64,000 bases of DNA from contig NZ_FNSA01000003.1 in NCBI RefSeq assembly GCF_900104775.1, positions 3,038,001 to 3,102,000 on the forward strand, in the 5' to 3' direction. The notes beneath the pieces are model-generated. The model searched no databases, was not told where the DNA came from, and worked only from the letters and a program-made list of their open reading frames with translations. This document shows positions 27,174 through 35,504 of this stretch, piece by piece. The stretch's first letter is position 1. Each line of letters opens with the position of its first letter. The position numbers and the translations under genes were made by a program. Origin of the DNA: Tsukamurella tyrosinosolvens (GTDB lineage Bacteria; Actinomycetota; Actinomycetes; Mycobacteriales; Mycobacteriaceae).

Positions 27174-28448
27174 TCACCACCGCACGCGCGCGGCCATCGC
27201 GAGGAGGCGCAGGCGTCGCTGCTCGTTACCCTGCGCGACCCAAGCGATCCGGCCGTAGACGAAGGCACGGAAGTCGGGGTGACCGTCGCGGTTCTGGCTC
27301 TCGCCGCCGGACCGGGCCGCATTGTGCAGCAGGGCGCGCAGGTCGTCGTACTCGGCCCGAGGGACCTGGGCGCGGGCGTTGACCACGACGCCCGCGAGTT
27401 CCTGCCGTGCGCCGGCCCGCATGATCCGGGTCTTGCGGGGGTTCACCGAGAGTCCCTCCGCCGCGACGATCTTCGGCACCACGCCCGCGATCAGCGCGGG
27501 ATCCCGTGCGCCGGAGAAGGCGAGGTCGTCGCCGTACCGGGTGTAGCGCGCTCCCTGCGCGTGGGCCAGCCCGGTCAGGCGTGCGTCGAGGCGGTGCAGC
27601 GCGAGGTTCACCAGCGCGGGCGACGAGGGGGCGCCCTGCGGTAGGTGCCGCGACCGGAGCGTCGCCGCCCGCCACGGGTCCAAGCCGCGGAGTTCATCGG
27701 CGGGAGTCGCGACGGTGCACAGGTCGGCCAGTACGGTCGCCACCGGCGCCGGGTATCCCAGCCGGCGGAAGACGCTTCGGACGCGGGGCACCGCCACCGT
27801 CGAGAAGCAGTCGCGGAGGTCGAGCCGGACGACGGAGAGGCTCCCGACATGGGGCGAGGCGTAGGCGAGGACCGATCCGCCCGGGCGGAAGCCGCGCGCC
27901 GCGGGGTGCGCGCCGGCGGGGTCGAGCACGCGCCGCAGGATTCGCCGCTGCGCCTCGGCGAGCCGAGGTTTGGGCGCCTCGATCACCCGGAATCCACCGG
28001 CCGGCTTGACCATCCGCGCCACTCGGTAGTGCCGCAGCGGCGGGCGCGCGTGCCGCAGCCACCGTCCGTGATCGGCGAACCACTCGAGCTCCGGCACCGT
28101 CAGGTCCAGCATCCGCGCGATCGACGCGACGTCGGGCAGGGCGAGACCGGGCACGTCGACGGGCCCGCCGGAGTCCAGGGTCTCGACGATGCGCACCGCA
28201 TCGAGCGCCGCCACGAGCGGCGCCGTCCTCGGCCGCCGCACGTGCCCGTCGACCTGGAGCGGCGGTTGCGGGTGACCGGACAGGAGCGCCTCGACGACCG
28301 GCCCCACCAGTTCGTCCGGGACGGTGCCACGGACGAGCGAGGCGATCGTCTCGGCGGTCCACATCTCCTCCGTGAGGAGGACGACGCGATCGGCGACGGC
28401 GTGCCGCCACGACCGCGGCAGGCGCCGGGCGATCTCGACCACTGTCAT
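27174..28448 (-). CDS. Retron-like reverse transcriptase
   Basis: 424 residues from ATG 28448. RT motifs in order: region with VIEAPKPRLAEAQRRILRRVL and GFRPGGSVLAYASPHVG (155-202, a YASPH in the place of the retron NAxxH); motif A VRLDLRDCFS with Asp210; motif B LPQGAPSSPALVN at 269-281 (QGxxxSP, not the SQ of diversity-generating RTs); motif C RYGDD with Asp307 and Asp308, Gly replacing the usual Ala; motif D GLSVNPRKTRIM; then ELAGVVVN where retron RTs have VTG. No maturase, HNH or RNase H domain. About 130 extra N-terminal residues of unknown fold. A hairpin-rich 220-base gap precedes it. Which RT clade it belongs to needs a tree. Confidence 0.85.
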   Translation of the reverse strand: MTVVEIARRLPRSWRHAVADRVVLLTEEMWTAETIASLVRGTVPDELVGPVVEALLSGHPQPPLQVDGHVRRPRTAPLVAALDAVRIVETLDSGGPVDVPGLALPDVASIARMLDLTVPELEWFADHGRWLRHARPPLRHYRVARMVKPAGGFRVIEAPKPRLAEAQRRILRRVLDPAGAHPAARGFRPGGSVLAYASPHVGSLSVVRLDLRDCFSTVAVPRVRSVFRRLGYPAPVATVLADLCTVATPADELRGLDPWRAATLRSRHLPQGAPSSPALVNLALHRLDARLTGLAHAQGARYTRYGDDLAFSGARDPALIAGVVPKIVAAEGLSVNPRKTRIMRAGARQELAGVVVNARAQVPRAEYDDLRALLHNAARSGGESQNRDGHPDFRAFVYGRIAWVAQGNEQRRLRLLAMAARVRW

Positions 28449-28474
28449 GCGCGGGATGCGAACGCCGCTCGGGT

Positions 28475-28664
28475 GACCTGGAACAAGGTCCCGGAGCGCC
28501 GTGTGGTGCGCGGAGCGCACGCGCCGGCGTGGGACGCAGGGTGTAACTGTGCAGTGCCCCCAGCGGTTACCGCTGGGACGGATCTCGCGGATCCCACCTC
28601 ACCCGAGCGACGTCGCATGAATCCAGACTGCCACACCTCGCAGTCGGGATGCACAGCTCCGGAC
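28475..28664 (-). ncRNA. Candidate structured RNA (possible msr-msd) upstream of the RT
   Basis: Five inverted repeats follow one another on the RT strand: 28475-28490 (5-bp stem), 28506-28520 (6 bp, GTGCGC/GCGCAC), 28559-28577 (8 bp, CCCAGCGG/CCGCTGGG), 28580-28594 (5 bp) and 28626-28645 (6 bp, GACTGC/GCAGTC). CACAGCTCCGGAC (28652-28664) can pair with TGTG (28502-28505) plus GTCCCGGAGC (28488-28497), enclosing four of these hairpins, as the a1/a2 stem of a retron RNA does. Position directly before the RT start fits. No single long msd hairpin is obvious, so the assignment is tentative. Confidence 0.4.
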
Positions 28665-28668
28665 GCGC

Positions 28669-29613
28669 TCAGGACTGCTCGGTGAACCGGTGCCGGTACG
28701 AGGTCGGGGTGGTCGAGTACGTGCGAACGAAGTTCTGCCGGAACGTCACCGTGCTGGCGAAGCCGCTCGCCCGGGCGACCCGGTCGATGCTCCAGGCGGT
28801 GTTCTCCAGGAGCCTGCGCGCCTCGTCCAGGCGGCGACTCAGCACCCATTTGGCGGGGCTCATGCCCACGGTCTCCTGGAATCGCCGCGCGAAGTGCCGC
28901 GGACTCATGCTCACCCGCGCCGCGAGGTCGTCGACCGTCAGCGGGGCGTCCAGGTGGGCGAGCGCCCACGTGGTCGCGGCGCCGATGGGCCCGTCGCCCG
29001 CGACCGGCAGGGGGCGGTCGATGTACTGGGCCTGGTCGCCGTCGCGGTGGGGCGCGATCACGAGGTATCGCGCGAGTGCGGTCGCGGCGGTCGATCCGAG
29101 CTTCGTCCGCACCACGTGCAGGCAGGCGTCCAGGGCCGACGCGGTGCCCGCCGACGTCAGGACGTCGCCGTGGTCGACGTAGAGGCCCTCGGCCCGCACG
29201 GTGACTCCCGGGTACCGCTGCGCGAGTTCGGTCTCGGACGCCCAGTGGGTGGTCGCGGTGCGGCCGTCGAGGACGCCCGACGCGACGACGGGGAAGGCTC
29301 CCAGGCAGAGCCCGGCGATCATCGCGCCGCGGGCGTGCGCGGCGCGGATCTCGTGGAGGAGGTCGTCGCTCGGCTCGGGCAGGTCGGTCGGCCAGGAGGG
29401 GAAGACGACGAGGTCGGCCGCGCGGGCCGCGGCCCGGTCCGCGGTCGCGATGGTGACGCCGTCCAGCCCGCGGACGGGGCCGCCGTCGGCACTCCAGATG
29501 CCGGTGTCCCAGTCGGCGGCGAGCCCGAGGCGACCGACCTCGCCGAAGGCGATCAGGGGCGTGGAGAGGTGGAACATCGAGATGCCGTCGAAGGCGTGGA
29601 CTGCGATGCGCAC
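28669..29613 (-). CDS. GlxA-type AraC regulator with DJ-1/PfpI domain
   Basis: 314 residues from GTG 29613 (AGGA about 8 nt upstream), giving VRIAVHAFDGISMFHLSTPL, the usual start of this family. The N-terminal ~180 residues are an amidase-like DJ-1/PfpI domain with the nucleophile-elbow region AGLCLGAFPVVASG. Two AraC HTHs follow (LTVDDLAARVSMSPRHFARRFQETVG; WSIDRVARASGFASTVTFRQNFVRTY). Divergent from the cysteine hydrolase at 29749, which it probably regulates. Confidence 0.9.
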   Translation of the reverse strand: MRIAVHAFDGISMFHLSTPLIAFGEVGRLGLAADWDTGIWSADGGPVRGLDGVTIATADRAAARAADLVVFPSWPTDLPEPSDDLLHEIRAAHARGAMIAGLCLGAFPVVASGVLDGRTATTHWASETELAQRYPGVTVRAEGLYVDHGDVLTSAGTASALDACLHVVRTKLGSTAATALARYLVIAPHRDGDQAQYIDRPLPVAGDGPIGAATTWALAHLDAPLTVDDLAARVSMSPRHFARRFQETVGMSPAKWVLSRRLDEARRLLENTAWSIDRVARASGFASTVTFRQNFVRTYSTTPTSYRHRFTEQS

Positions 29614-29748
29614 GATAGTTGTCCTGAATCCATCGAAGATGAGTAATTCTGCCACTCACGCTACCCGGCGGCGCGGCGCGAGTATGGATTCCGAGCGAAC
29701 GTCAGGTTCCTCACGCGTATCCGATCCACCTGCACAGGAGCACATCCC

Positions 29749-30384
29749 ATGACCACACCCCGTCGCGCCCTCATCGTCATCGACGTGCAGAACGAGTACT
29801 TCGACGACGACCGCCCGCTGGCCGTGGCGTACCCGCCCCGCGACGAGTCCCTCAAGCGGGTCCTCGCCGCGATGGACGCCGCGCAGAAGGCCGGCGTTCC
29901 GGTGGTGACCGTCGCGCATGTCTGGCCCGAGGACGCCCCCGTCTTCGCCGAGGGGTCGGACGGAGCGCGCCTGCACCCGGACGTCGCCGCGCGGAGCGAC
30001 GCCGTTGCCGCGCACGTCGAGAAGCAGCGCTCGAGCGTCCTCACCTCGAAGGGGCTGCCGGAATGGCTGCGCGAGAACGCCATCGACACGCTGACCCTGG
30101 TGGGCTACATGACCAACAACTGTGTCCTGGCCAGCGCGGCGGCGGCCGAGCCCGAGGGCCTCGCGGTCGAAGTGCTCTCCGACGCCACCGGCGCGATCAA
30201 CCTGTCGAACGCCGCGGGAAGCGCCTCCGCGCAGCAGGTCCACGAGACGCTCATGGTGCTGCTCCACTCGAACTGGGCGGCCGTGGCCGACACCGACGCG
30301 TGGATCGAAGCAGTCGCGGAGGGACTCCCGCTGGACAAGAGCGACCTCGGTTCCTCCGCCGTGCAGGGACGCGCCGACCACTGA
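29749..30384 (+). CDS. Isochorismatase-like cysteine hydrolase
   Basis: 211 residues with CAGGAG ahead of ATG. The catalytic triad fits Asp12 (VIDVQNEYF), Lys92 and Cys125 (GYMTNNCVLAS), with the conserved cis-peptide region before Cys. Members hydrolyse amide or vinyl-ether bonds (nicotinamidase, isochorismatase, N-carbamoylsarcosine amidase). Substrate unknown. The divergent GlxA-type regulator often accompanies such hydrolases. Confidence 0.9.
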   Translation: MTTPRRALIVIDVQNEYFDDDRPLAVAYPPRDESLKRVLAAMDAAQKAGVPVVTVAHVWPEDAPVFAEGSDGARLHPDVAARSDAVAAHVEKQRSSVLTSKGLPEWLRENAIDTLTLVGYMTNNCVLASAAAAEPEGLAVEVLSDATGAINLSNAAGSASAQQVHETLMVLLHSNWAAVADTDAWIEAVAEGLPLDKSDLGSSAVQGRADH

Positions 30385-30394
30385 CCGCCGGCGC

Positions 30395-30422
30395 CGCGGG
30401 GCGGTGGCCCAGCCGCCCCGCG
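30395..30422. terminator. Bidirectional hairpin terminator
   Basis: CGCGGGGCGG (30395-30404) and CCGCCCCGCG (30413-30422) form a perfect 10-bp stem with an 8-nt loop, placed between the convergent hydrolase and membrane-protein genes. Confidence 0.8.
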
Positions 30423-30424
30423 CG

Positions 30425-31012
30425 TCACCAGGAGCGCATCCCGCACATCCACCAGTCGTCGCCCAGCGACACCGGAGCAGTGCAGCCCATCCCGTACATG
30501 TCCCGCCCCTTCGGACTCCCCGACGGGCTGTAGAAGTAGCCGCCTGCGTCGTCCGGGATCCCCGTCCACTGCGGGAAGAAGATCGTGCCGTCGTTTCCGC
30601 TCTTCGAGACGAGCCCGCGCTCGGTGAGGAACCGAAGGTGGACCGGGAGGTACCCGTAGTAATCGTCACCGATGTCGACGGTGCGTGCCTGCTCGTACAG
30701 TCCCCTGTGCACCGAGAACCACGTCTGCGGCGCGATCCACCACCACGCCCCGATCACAGCGGTCACGGCGACCATGACCGGAACGATGACGACACCGAGA
30801 AGGCCTGCAGCGCCTCCCCTGATGAATCCGGTCAGCACCAGGACGAACCCGAGCACGAAGCAGATCCACGCGATCGGCACGATCACCAGGTCGAGGATCC
30901 ACAGGTTCAGCCGCAGGAACGAGTGCAGCATCGAGACGCCCCAGAGCGCGAGGCCCGTGACGACGGTGCCACGGCTGACGCGCCGGTTCTTCCACCAGGG
31001 ATCGGCGCACAT
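30425..31012 (-). CDS. Hypothetical membrane protein, three TM segments
   Basis: 195 residues from ATG 31012 (a TTG sits one codon earlier). Membrane segments at about 14-33 (SRGTVVTGLALWGVSMLHSFL), 36-62 (LWILDLVIVPIAWICFVLGFVLVLTGF) and 66-94 (AAGLLGVVIVPVMVAVTAVIGAWWW). A ~100-residue Tyr/Gly/Trp-rich soluble tail follows, with two Cys (GMGCTAPVSL, WWMCGM). The tail is probably extracytoplasmic. I recognise no family. Confidence 0.65.
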   Translation of the reverse strand: MCADPWWKNRRVSRGTVVTGLALWGVSMLHSFLRLNLWILDLVIVPIAWICFVLGFVLVLTGFIRGGAAGLLGVVIVPVMVAVTAVIGAWWWIAPQTWFSVHRGLYEQARTVDIGDDYYGYLPVHLRFLTERGLVSKSGNDGTIFFPQWTGIPDDAGGYFYSPSGSPKGRDMYGMGCTAPVSLGDDWWMCGMRSW

Positions 31013-31040
31013 CAATCCATACTGTCACACACTCGAATGA

Positions 31041-33749
31041 CTAGTGTGCAGCATCGTCCCAGCTGCGGCCGTAGCCGACGGAGACCTCCAGCGGCACGGA
31101 CAGCTCCGCGGCACCGCCCATCGTGTCGCGGACCAGCGCTTCGAGCTGCTCCCGCTCGCCCGCTGCCACCTCGAGGACGAGCTCGTCGTGCACCTGCAGC
31201 AGCATCCGCGAGCGCAGGCCGGCGGCGGCGATCTTCTCCTGCAGCCGGATCATCGCGACCTTGATGATGTCGGCGGCGCTGCCCTGGATGGGCGCGTTGA
31301 GCGCCATGCGCTCGGCGGCCTCGCGGCGCATCCGGTTGGTCGACGTGAGGTCCGGCAGGTACCGGCGACGGCCGTAGATCGTCTCCGTGTACTCGTTCCG
31401 AGTCGCCTCGGTGACGACGTCCTGGAGGTAGTCGCGCACACCGCCGAAGCGGGCGAAGTACGCCTCCATCTGGTCCTTCGCCTCGTCGCGCGAGATCTTC
31501 AACTGCGCGGCGAGGCCGAAGGCCGAGAGCCCGTAGGCGAGGCCGTACGACATCGCCTTGACACGGCGGCGCATGTCGGGCGTGACCTCGTCGATCGGGA
31601 CGCCGAAGGCCTTGGAGCCGACGAAGTTGTGCAGGTCCTCGCCGGTGTTGAAGGCCTCGATGAGCCCCGCGTCGCCGGACAGGTGGGCCATGATCCGCAT
31701 CTCGATCTGGCTGTAGTCCGCCGTCATCAACGTCTCGTAGCCCTCGCCCGCGACGAAGGCGTGGCGGATCTGCCGGCCGGCCTCGGTGCGCACGGGGATG
31801 TTCTGCAGGTTCGGATCGGTCGACGAGAGCCGGCCGGTGGCGGCCACCGTCTGATTGAACGTGGAGTGGATCCGCCCGTCGGAGGCGACGGTCTTGAGCA
31901 GCCCCTCGACCGTCACCTTGAGCCGCGTCGCGTCGCGGTGCTCCAGCAGGTGCTGCAGGAACGGGTGCGGCTCCTTCTCGTACAGCGCCTCGAGCGCCGC
32001 CGCGTCGGTGGTGTAGCCCGTCTTCGTCTTCTTCGTCTTCGGCAGGCCCAGCTTCTCGAACAGGATCACCTGCAGCTGCTTCGGCGAGCCGAGGTTGATC
32101 TGCTCCCCGATCTCCTCGAAGGCCGAGGCCTCGGCGGCGCGGATCCGCTCGCTGAACTCGCTGTGCAGCGACTCGAGGTGCGCGGTGTCGACCGCGATGC
32201 CGGTGGCCTCCATGACGTCGAGCACGCGGAGCAGGGGCAGCTCCATCTCCGCGAGCAACGGGCGCGACTCGATGTTGTCGAGCTCACCGTCGAGCGCGTC
32301 CGCCAGATCCGCGACGGCACGGGCCCGAAGGATGGCCTGCTGCGCCTTCTCCCCCGCCGAATCGTCCGGATCGTCGAGGAGCGAGAGCTGCGAATCATCG
32401 CCCGCGGCCTCGACGCGCAGCTCGCGGTGCAGGTACCGCACCGAGAGGTCGTCCAGGTTGAACGTGCGCTGGCCGGGGCGCACCAGGTACGCCGCGATCG
32501 CTGTGTCCGAGGTGAGGCCGCCGAGCGTCCACCCGCGGCTGGACAGCGCGTGCATGGCCCACTTGGCCTCGTGCGCGGCCTTGGGCTGGGCCTCATCGGC
32601 CAACCACGCGCCGAGCGCGGCCTCGTCGTGCGGGGTCAGCGAGGAGAGCTCGATGTACCCGCCCTCGCCGTCGGGAGCGGCGATGACGACGGCCTCCGCG
32701 TCACCGTCGACCACGACCTCCGGGCCGATCACGCCCAGCCCGGACCGCGCCCCGGAGGCGCCGTGCTCGGCCAGCCACTCGGCGACGGTGCCCGGCACGA
32801 CGATCCCGCCGGAGATCTCGAAGCCCTCGTCGGCCTCCGGCTCCGTGCTGGCGAGCTCCGTGAAAATGCGCTCGCGCAGCACCCGGAACTCGAGATCGTC
32901 GAAGAGCTGATGGATGGCCTCGCGGTTCCACGGCTGCAGCGCCAGGTCCTCCGGGACGTAGGGCAGCGTCATGTCGCGCACCATCTCGGTGATCTGCCGG
33001 TTGAGCTGCACGGTCGCGAGGTTCTCGCGCAGCGAGTCCCCGACCTTGCCCTTCACCTTGTCGACGTTGGTGACCAATCCTTCGAGGTTCCCGTACTCGC
33101 GGATCCACTTGGCGGCCGTCTTCTCGCCGACGCCGGGGATGCCGGGCAGGTTGTCCGACGGGTCGCCGCGGAGCGCCGCGTAGTCGGGGTACTGCGCCGG
33201 CGTGAGGCCGTACTTCGCCTCCACCTCCTCCGGGGTGAACCGGGTGAGGTCCGAGACGCCCTTGCGCGGGTAGAGGACCGTGACGTCGTCGTTGACGAGC
33301 TGCAGCGCGTCGCGGTCACCCGTGACGATGAGGACCTTGAACCCCTGCTCCTGGGCCTGCGTGGTCATCGTGGCGATGATGTCGTCCGCCTCGTAGCCCT
33401 CCTGCGCCATGGTGGGGATGCCCATGGCGCCGAGCACGTCCTTGACCACGTCCACCTGACCGCGGAAGTCGTCCGGGGCGGAGCTGCGCTGCGCCTTGTA
33501 CTCGGGGTACATCTCGGCACGGAAGGTCTGGCGGGAGACGTCGAAGGCCGCGGCGACGTAGCCGGGCGCCTCCTCCTTGAGCAGCTTGATCAGCATCGAC
33601 GTGAAGCCGTACACCGCGTTGGTCGGCTGCCCCGACTTGGTGCGGAAGCGGCCACCGTCGAGCGGGAGCGCGAAGAAGGCGCGGAACGCCATCGAGTGCC
33701 CGTCGATCAGCAGCATCGTGGGCTTGGTCGAGGAGTTCGCTGAAGTCAC
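31041..33749 (-). CDS. polA: DNA polymerase I
   Basis: 902 residues from GTG 33749. Domains: an N-terminal 5'-nuclease (MLLIDGHSMAFRAFFALP, GDRDALQLV, DNLPGIPGVGEKTAAKW; about 10-300), a degenerate 3'-5' exonuclease region lacking the DxE active site, and the A-family polymerase (about 520-902) with motif A DYSQIEMRIMAHLSGD, O-helix RRVKAMSYGLAYGLSAFGL and motif C LLQVHDELVLEV. It fills gaps and processes Okazaki fragments. The inactive proofreading region is typical of mycobacterial PolA. A TAGACT box lies 6 nt before the start, implying a leaderless mRNA. Confidence 0.97.
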   Translation of the reverse strand: MTSANSSTKPTMLLIDGHSMAFRAFFALPLDGGRFRTKSGQPTNAVYGFTSMLIKLLKEEAPGYVAAAFDVSRQTFRAEMYPEYKAQRSSAPDDFRGQVDVVKDVLGAMGIPTMAQEGYEADDIIATMTTQAQEQGFKVLIVTGDRDALQLVNDDVTVLYPRKGVSDLTRFTPEEVEAKYGLTPAQYPDYAALRGDPSDNLPGIPGVGEKTAAKWIREYGNLEGLVTNVDKVKGKVGDSLRENLATVQLNRQITEMVRDMTLPYVPEDLALQPWNREAIHQLFDDLEFRVLRERIFTELASTEPEADEGFEISGGIVVPGTVAEWLAEHGASGARSGLGVIGPEVVVDGDAEAVVIAAPDGEGGYIELSSLTPHDEAALGAWLADEAQPKAAHEAKWAMHALSSRGWTLGGLTSDTAIAAYLVRPGQRTFNLDDLSVRYLHRELRVEAAGDDSQLSLLDDPDDSAGEKAQQAILRARAVADLADALDGELDNIESRPLLAEMELPLLRVLDVMEATGIAVDTAHLESLHSEFSERIRAAEASAFEEIGEQINLGSPKQLQVILFEKLGLPKTKKTKTGYTTDAAALEALYEKEPHPFLQHLLEHRDATRLKVTVEGLLKTVASDGRIHSTFNQTVAATGRLSSTDPNLQNIPVRTEAGRQIRHAFVAGEGYETLMTADYSQIEMRIMAHLSGDAGLIEAFNTGEDLHNFVGSKAFGVPIDEVTPDMRRRVKAMSYGLAYGLSAFGLAAQLKISRDEAKDQMEAYFARFGGVRDYLQDVVTEATRNEYTETIYGRRRYLPDLTSTNRMRREAAERMALNAPIQGSAADIIKVAMIRLQEKIAAAGLRSRMLLQVHDELVLEVAAGEREQLEALVRDTMGGAAELSVPLEVSVGYGRSWDDAAH

Positions 33750-33755
33750 ACCGGC

Positions 33756-33761
33756 AGTCTA
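33756..33761 (-). promoter_or_regulatory. Putative -10 box for leaderless polA
   Basis: TAGACT on the minus strand ends 6 nt before GTG 33749. No ribosome binding site is visible. Confidence 0.5.
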
Positions 33762-33784
33762 GTGATCGCCCCCGACAGCTTTCG

Positions 33785-34219
33785 TCAGGTCGTCGTGGGC
33801 GGGAGCTGCGGCCGCACGACGACGGTGTCGGCGATCCGCTTCTCCAGGTCGGCGACGTCCGCGGTGGCCGCCTCGATCGCCGGGGTCTTCTCCGTCTCGG
33901 GCAGTGCGGCGATCGTGACGAGCCGGTCGTCGAGCTCCTGCGCGGCGACGGTGAGCGTCACCTGTGCATCCAGCTGCGCCGCCGACAGCGCGCCGGCGGG
34001 CTGCTCGAAGGCGCGCAGCGCCGCACGGATGCGGCGGTGCAGGCGCGCCTCGGGGACGTGCGAGCCGGACCACGACAGCGGCGCGCGGGACGGGAAGGGC
34101 ATGGCCGCTTCGGCCTGCTGCTGCCGCCGGCTGTTGCGCACCAGCGCGATCGCGAAGCCGGTCGCCGCGAGCACGGCCAGCACGACGACCGCGAGCAGCA
34201 CCACGATGATCCACGACAT
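33785..34219 (-). CDS. Small membrane-anchored protein of the SPFH module
   Basis: 144 residues with GGAGG ahead of ATG 34219. One N-terminal membrane anchor (SWIIVVLLAVVVLAVLAATGFAIALV, residues 2-27). A Pro-rich linker and a helical domain follow with probable coiled-coil character (LDAQVTLTVAAQELDDRLVTI; IEAATADVADLEKRIAD). Family not recognised. It is the third gene, 26 bases after the zinc-ribbon gene, of a module that also holds an SPFH protein, so it probably belongs to the same membrane complex. Confidence 0.65.
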   Translation of the reverse strand: MSWIIVVLLAVVVLAVLAATGFAIALVRNSRRQQQAEAAMPFPSRAPLSWSGSHVPEARLHRRIRAALRAFEQPAGALSAAQLDAQVTLTVAAQELDDRLVTIAALPETEKTPAIEAATADVADLEKRIADTVVVRPQLPPTTT

Positions 34220-34245
34220 GACGTACCTCCTCGCCGCCGCGGCGG

Positions 34246-35502
34246 CTACCCGCCGCGGACCTGCATGTACAGGTACACCGCCAGCCCGAGGAGCAGCAAC
34301 CCGACCGTGACCGCGAAGGCGATCTTGATCGCGCTCCACGGCCGTTGACCTTGCACTTCGCCGGTCACGCCGTTGACGAAGACCTGGAACGGCTTGTTCG
34401 CGAAGGTGACCGTCAGCAGCCACACCGGCATGAGCAGGTAGAGGAAGTCGATCGACTGGTACACCGGGTTCATCCGGCTGATCCGCTGCTCGTCGCCTCC
34501 GATGTCGCGGCGCACCGTGTGCTCGATGATGCCCTCGATCCGGGGCCGTGCCTGCGCCTCGAAGACCTGCGCCGCGTCACCGTCGTACGTCCGCGCCAGG
34601 TGGCCCGCGACGAACTCCGGCGTGTACGTGACCGACTGCTCGGTGGGCCAGGGTTCGAGATCCCGCACCCGGTCGGCGTCGAGGCCCGTGTTCGCCGATT
34701 CGGCGAGCTGCCGGATGCTGTCGTGCACCCGCCCGCTCACGGGCCACCAGTCGGTGTAGGTCTCGATGTTGCCGTCGCGGTCGCGGCGGGTGCGATGCAC
34801 GCCCCGGGAGCCCGAGTAGTCGGTGGTCACCTCGGCGTCGTAGCTGTAGTACGAGAGGTAGATGCTGGTGAACGAGCCGAGCACGCGGTACTTCTTGAAC
34901 TCGCGGGGCGCGAACCAGCGGCTGTTGACCCAGGATTCGATGTTCTGCCGCGCCTGGTCCTCGCCGACCCGCAGCGGCAGGATCCCGTCGACGGGCAGTC
35001 GCGCCGGCGCGACCTGGACGTCGGTGCGCTGGATCGGGGTGTTGCAGTACGGGCACCGCACGGCGGTGAGGGTGCCGCTGAACAGTGTGTGACCGCCGCA
35101 GTTCTGGCACACGACCTCGTGGTCGACGACGCGCACCTGCTCCGCCGACGCTGCGCGGGCGTGGAGCGCGTTCATCGTGGGCCCCAACGGATGCGGGATC
35201 AGCGCCTTGCTCGTGTCGAGCAGCACCGGGTAGGTGCTGCCGCAGCTCGGCGAGCGCAGTTTCCCGATCGCGGGGTCGTAGACCAGCGCGTCGCCGCAGT
35301 TCCCGCACGGGTAGGTCCGGGTCTGCTCGGTGACCTGAAGCATCTCGCGGTCGTTGGCCGACGGCACCCCGGGCACGAGCTGGTGGGGACGAGCGGGCGC
35401 AGGTGCGTCGGGACGCGGACACGGCGGTGGGGGCGGGCCCGGCGGCTGCGACTGCTCCGGTGGCCGCCCCGGATGACCGGGCAGCGGAGGCGGAGTGGTC
35501 AT
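34246..35502 (-). CDS. Zinc-ribbon membrane protein (YdjG-like)
   Basis: 418 residues from ATG 35502. The first ~50 residues are Pro-rich. Two zinc-ribbon-like units follow: CGNCG (66-69) with the degenerate partner SPSCG near 84-88, where the first Cys is Ser; then an intact pair CQNC (132-135) and CPYC (150-153). A long mixed domain follows (FTSIYLSYYSYDAEVTTDYSGSRG). The C-terminal hydrophobic segments (SIDFLYLLMPVWLLTVTFA; IKIAFAVTVGLLLLGLAVYLYMQV) anchor it. It begins 2 bases after the SPFH gene's stop. It resembles B. subtilis YdjG, which with YdjH and YdjI works with a PspA protein. Confidence 0.75.
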   Translation of the reverse strand: MTTPPPLPGHPGRPPEQSQPPGPPPPPCPRPDAPAPARPHQLVPGVPSANDREMLQVTEQTRTYPCGNCGDALVYDPAIGKLRSPSCGSTYPVLLDTSKALIPHPLGPTMNALHARAASAEQVRVVDHEVVCQNCGGHTLFSGTLTAVRCPYCNTPIQRTDVQVAPARLPVDGILPLRVGEDQARQNIESWVNSRWFAPREFKKYRVLGSFTSIYLSYYSYDAEVTTDYSGSRGVHRTRRDRDGNIETYTDWWPVSGRVHDSIRQLAESANTGLDADRVRDLEPWPTEQSVTYTPEFVAGHLARTYDGDAAQVFEAQARPRIEGIIEHTVRRDIGGDEQRISRMNPVYQSIDFLYLLMPVWLLTVTFANKPFQVFVNGVTGEVQGQRPWSAIKIAFAVTVGLLLLGLAVYLYMQVRGG

Positions 35503-35504
35503 GG

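Noticed and set aside
27174-28448. Diversity-generating retroelement or group II intron RT
   Set aside because: Motif B has SP rather than the SQ usual in DGR RTs, no template/variable repeat pair or mutated target gene is nearby, and no maturase or HNH domain or intron RNA ends are seen.
31044-33743. An 899-codon open frame on the plus strand
   Set aside because: It mirrors polA almost exactly on the opposite strand; composition and lack of motifs mark it as a shadow.
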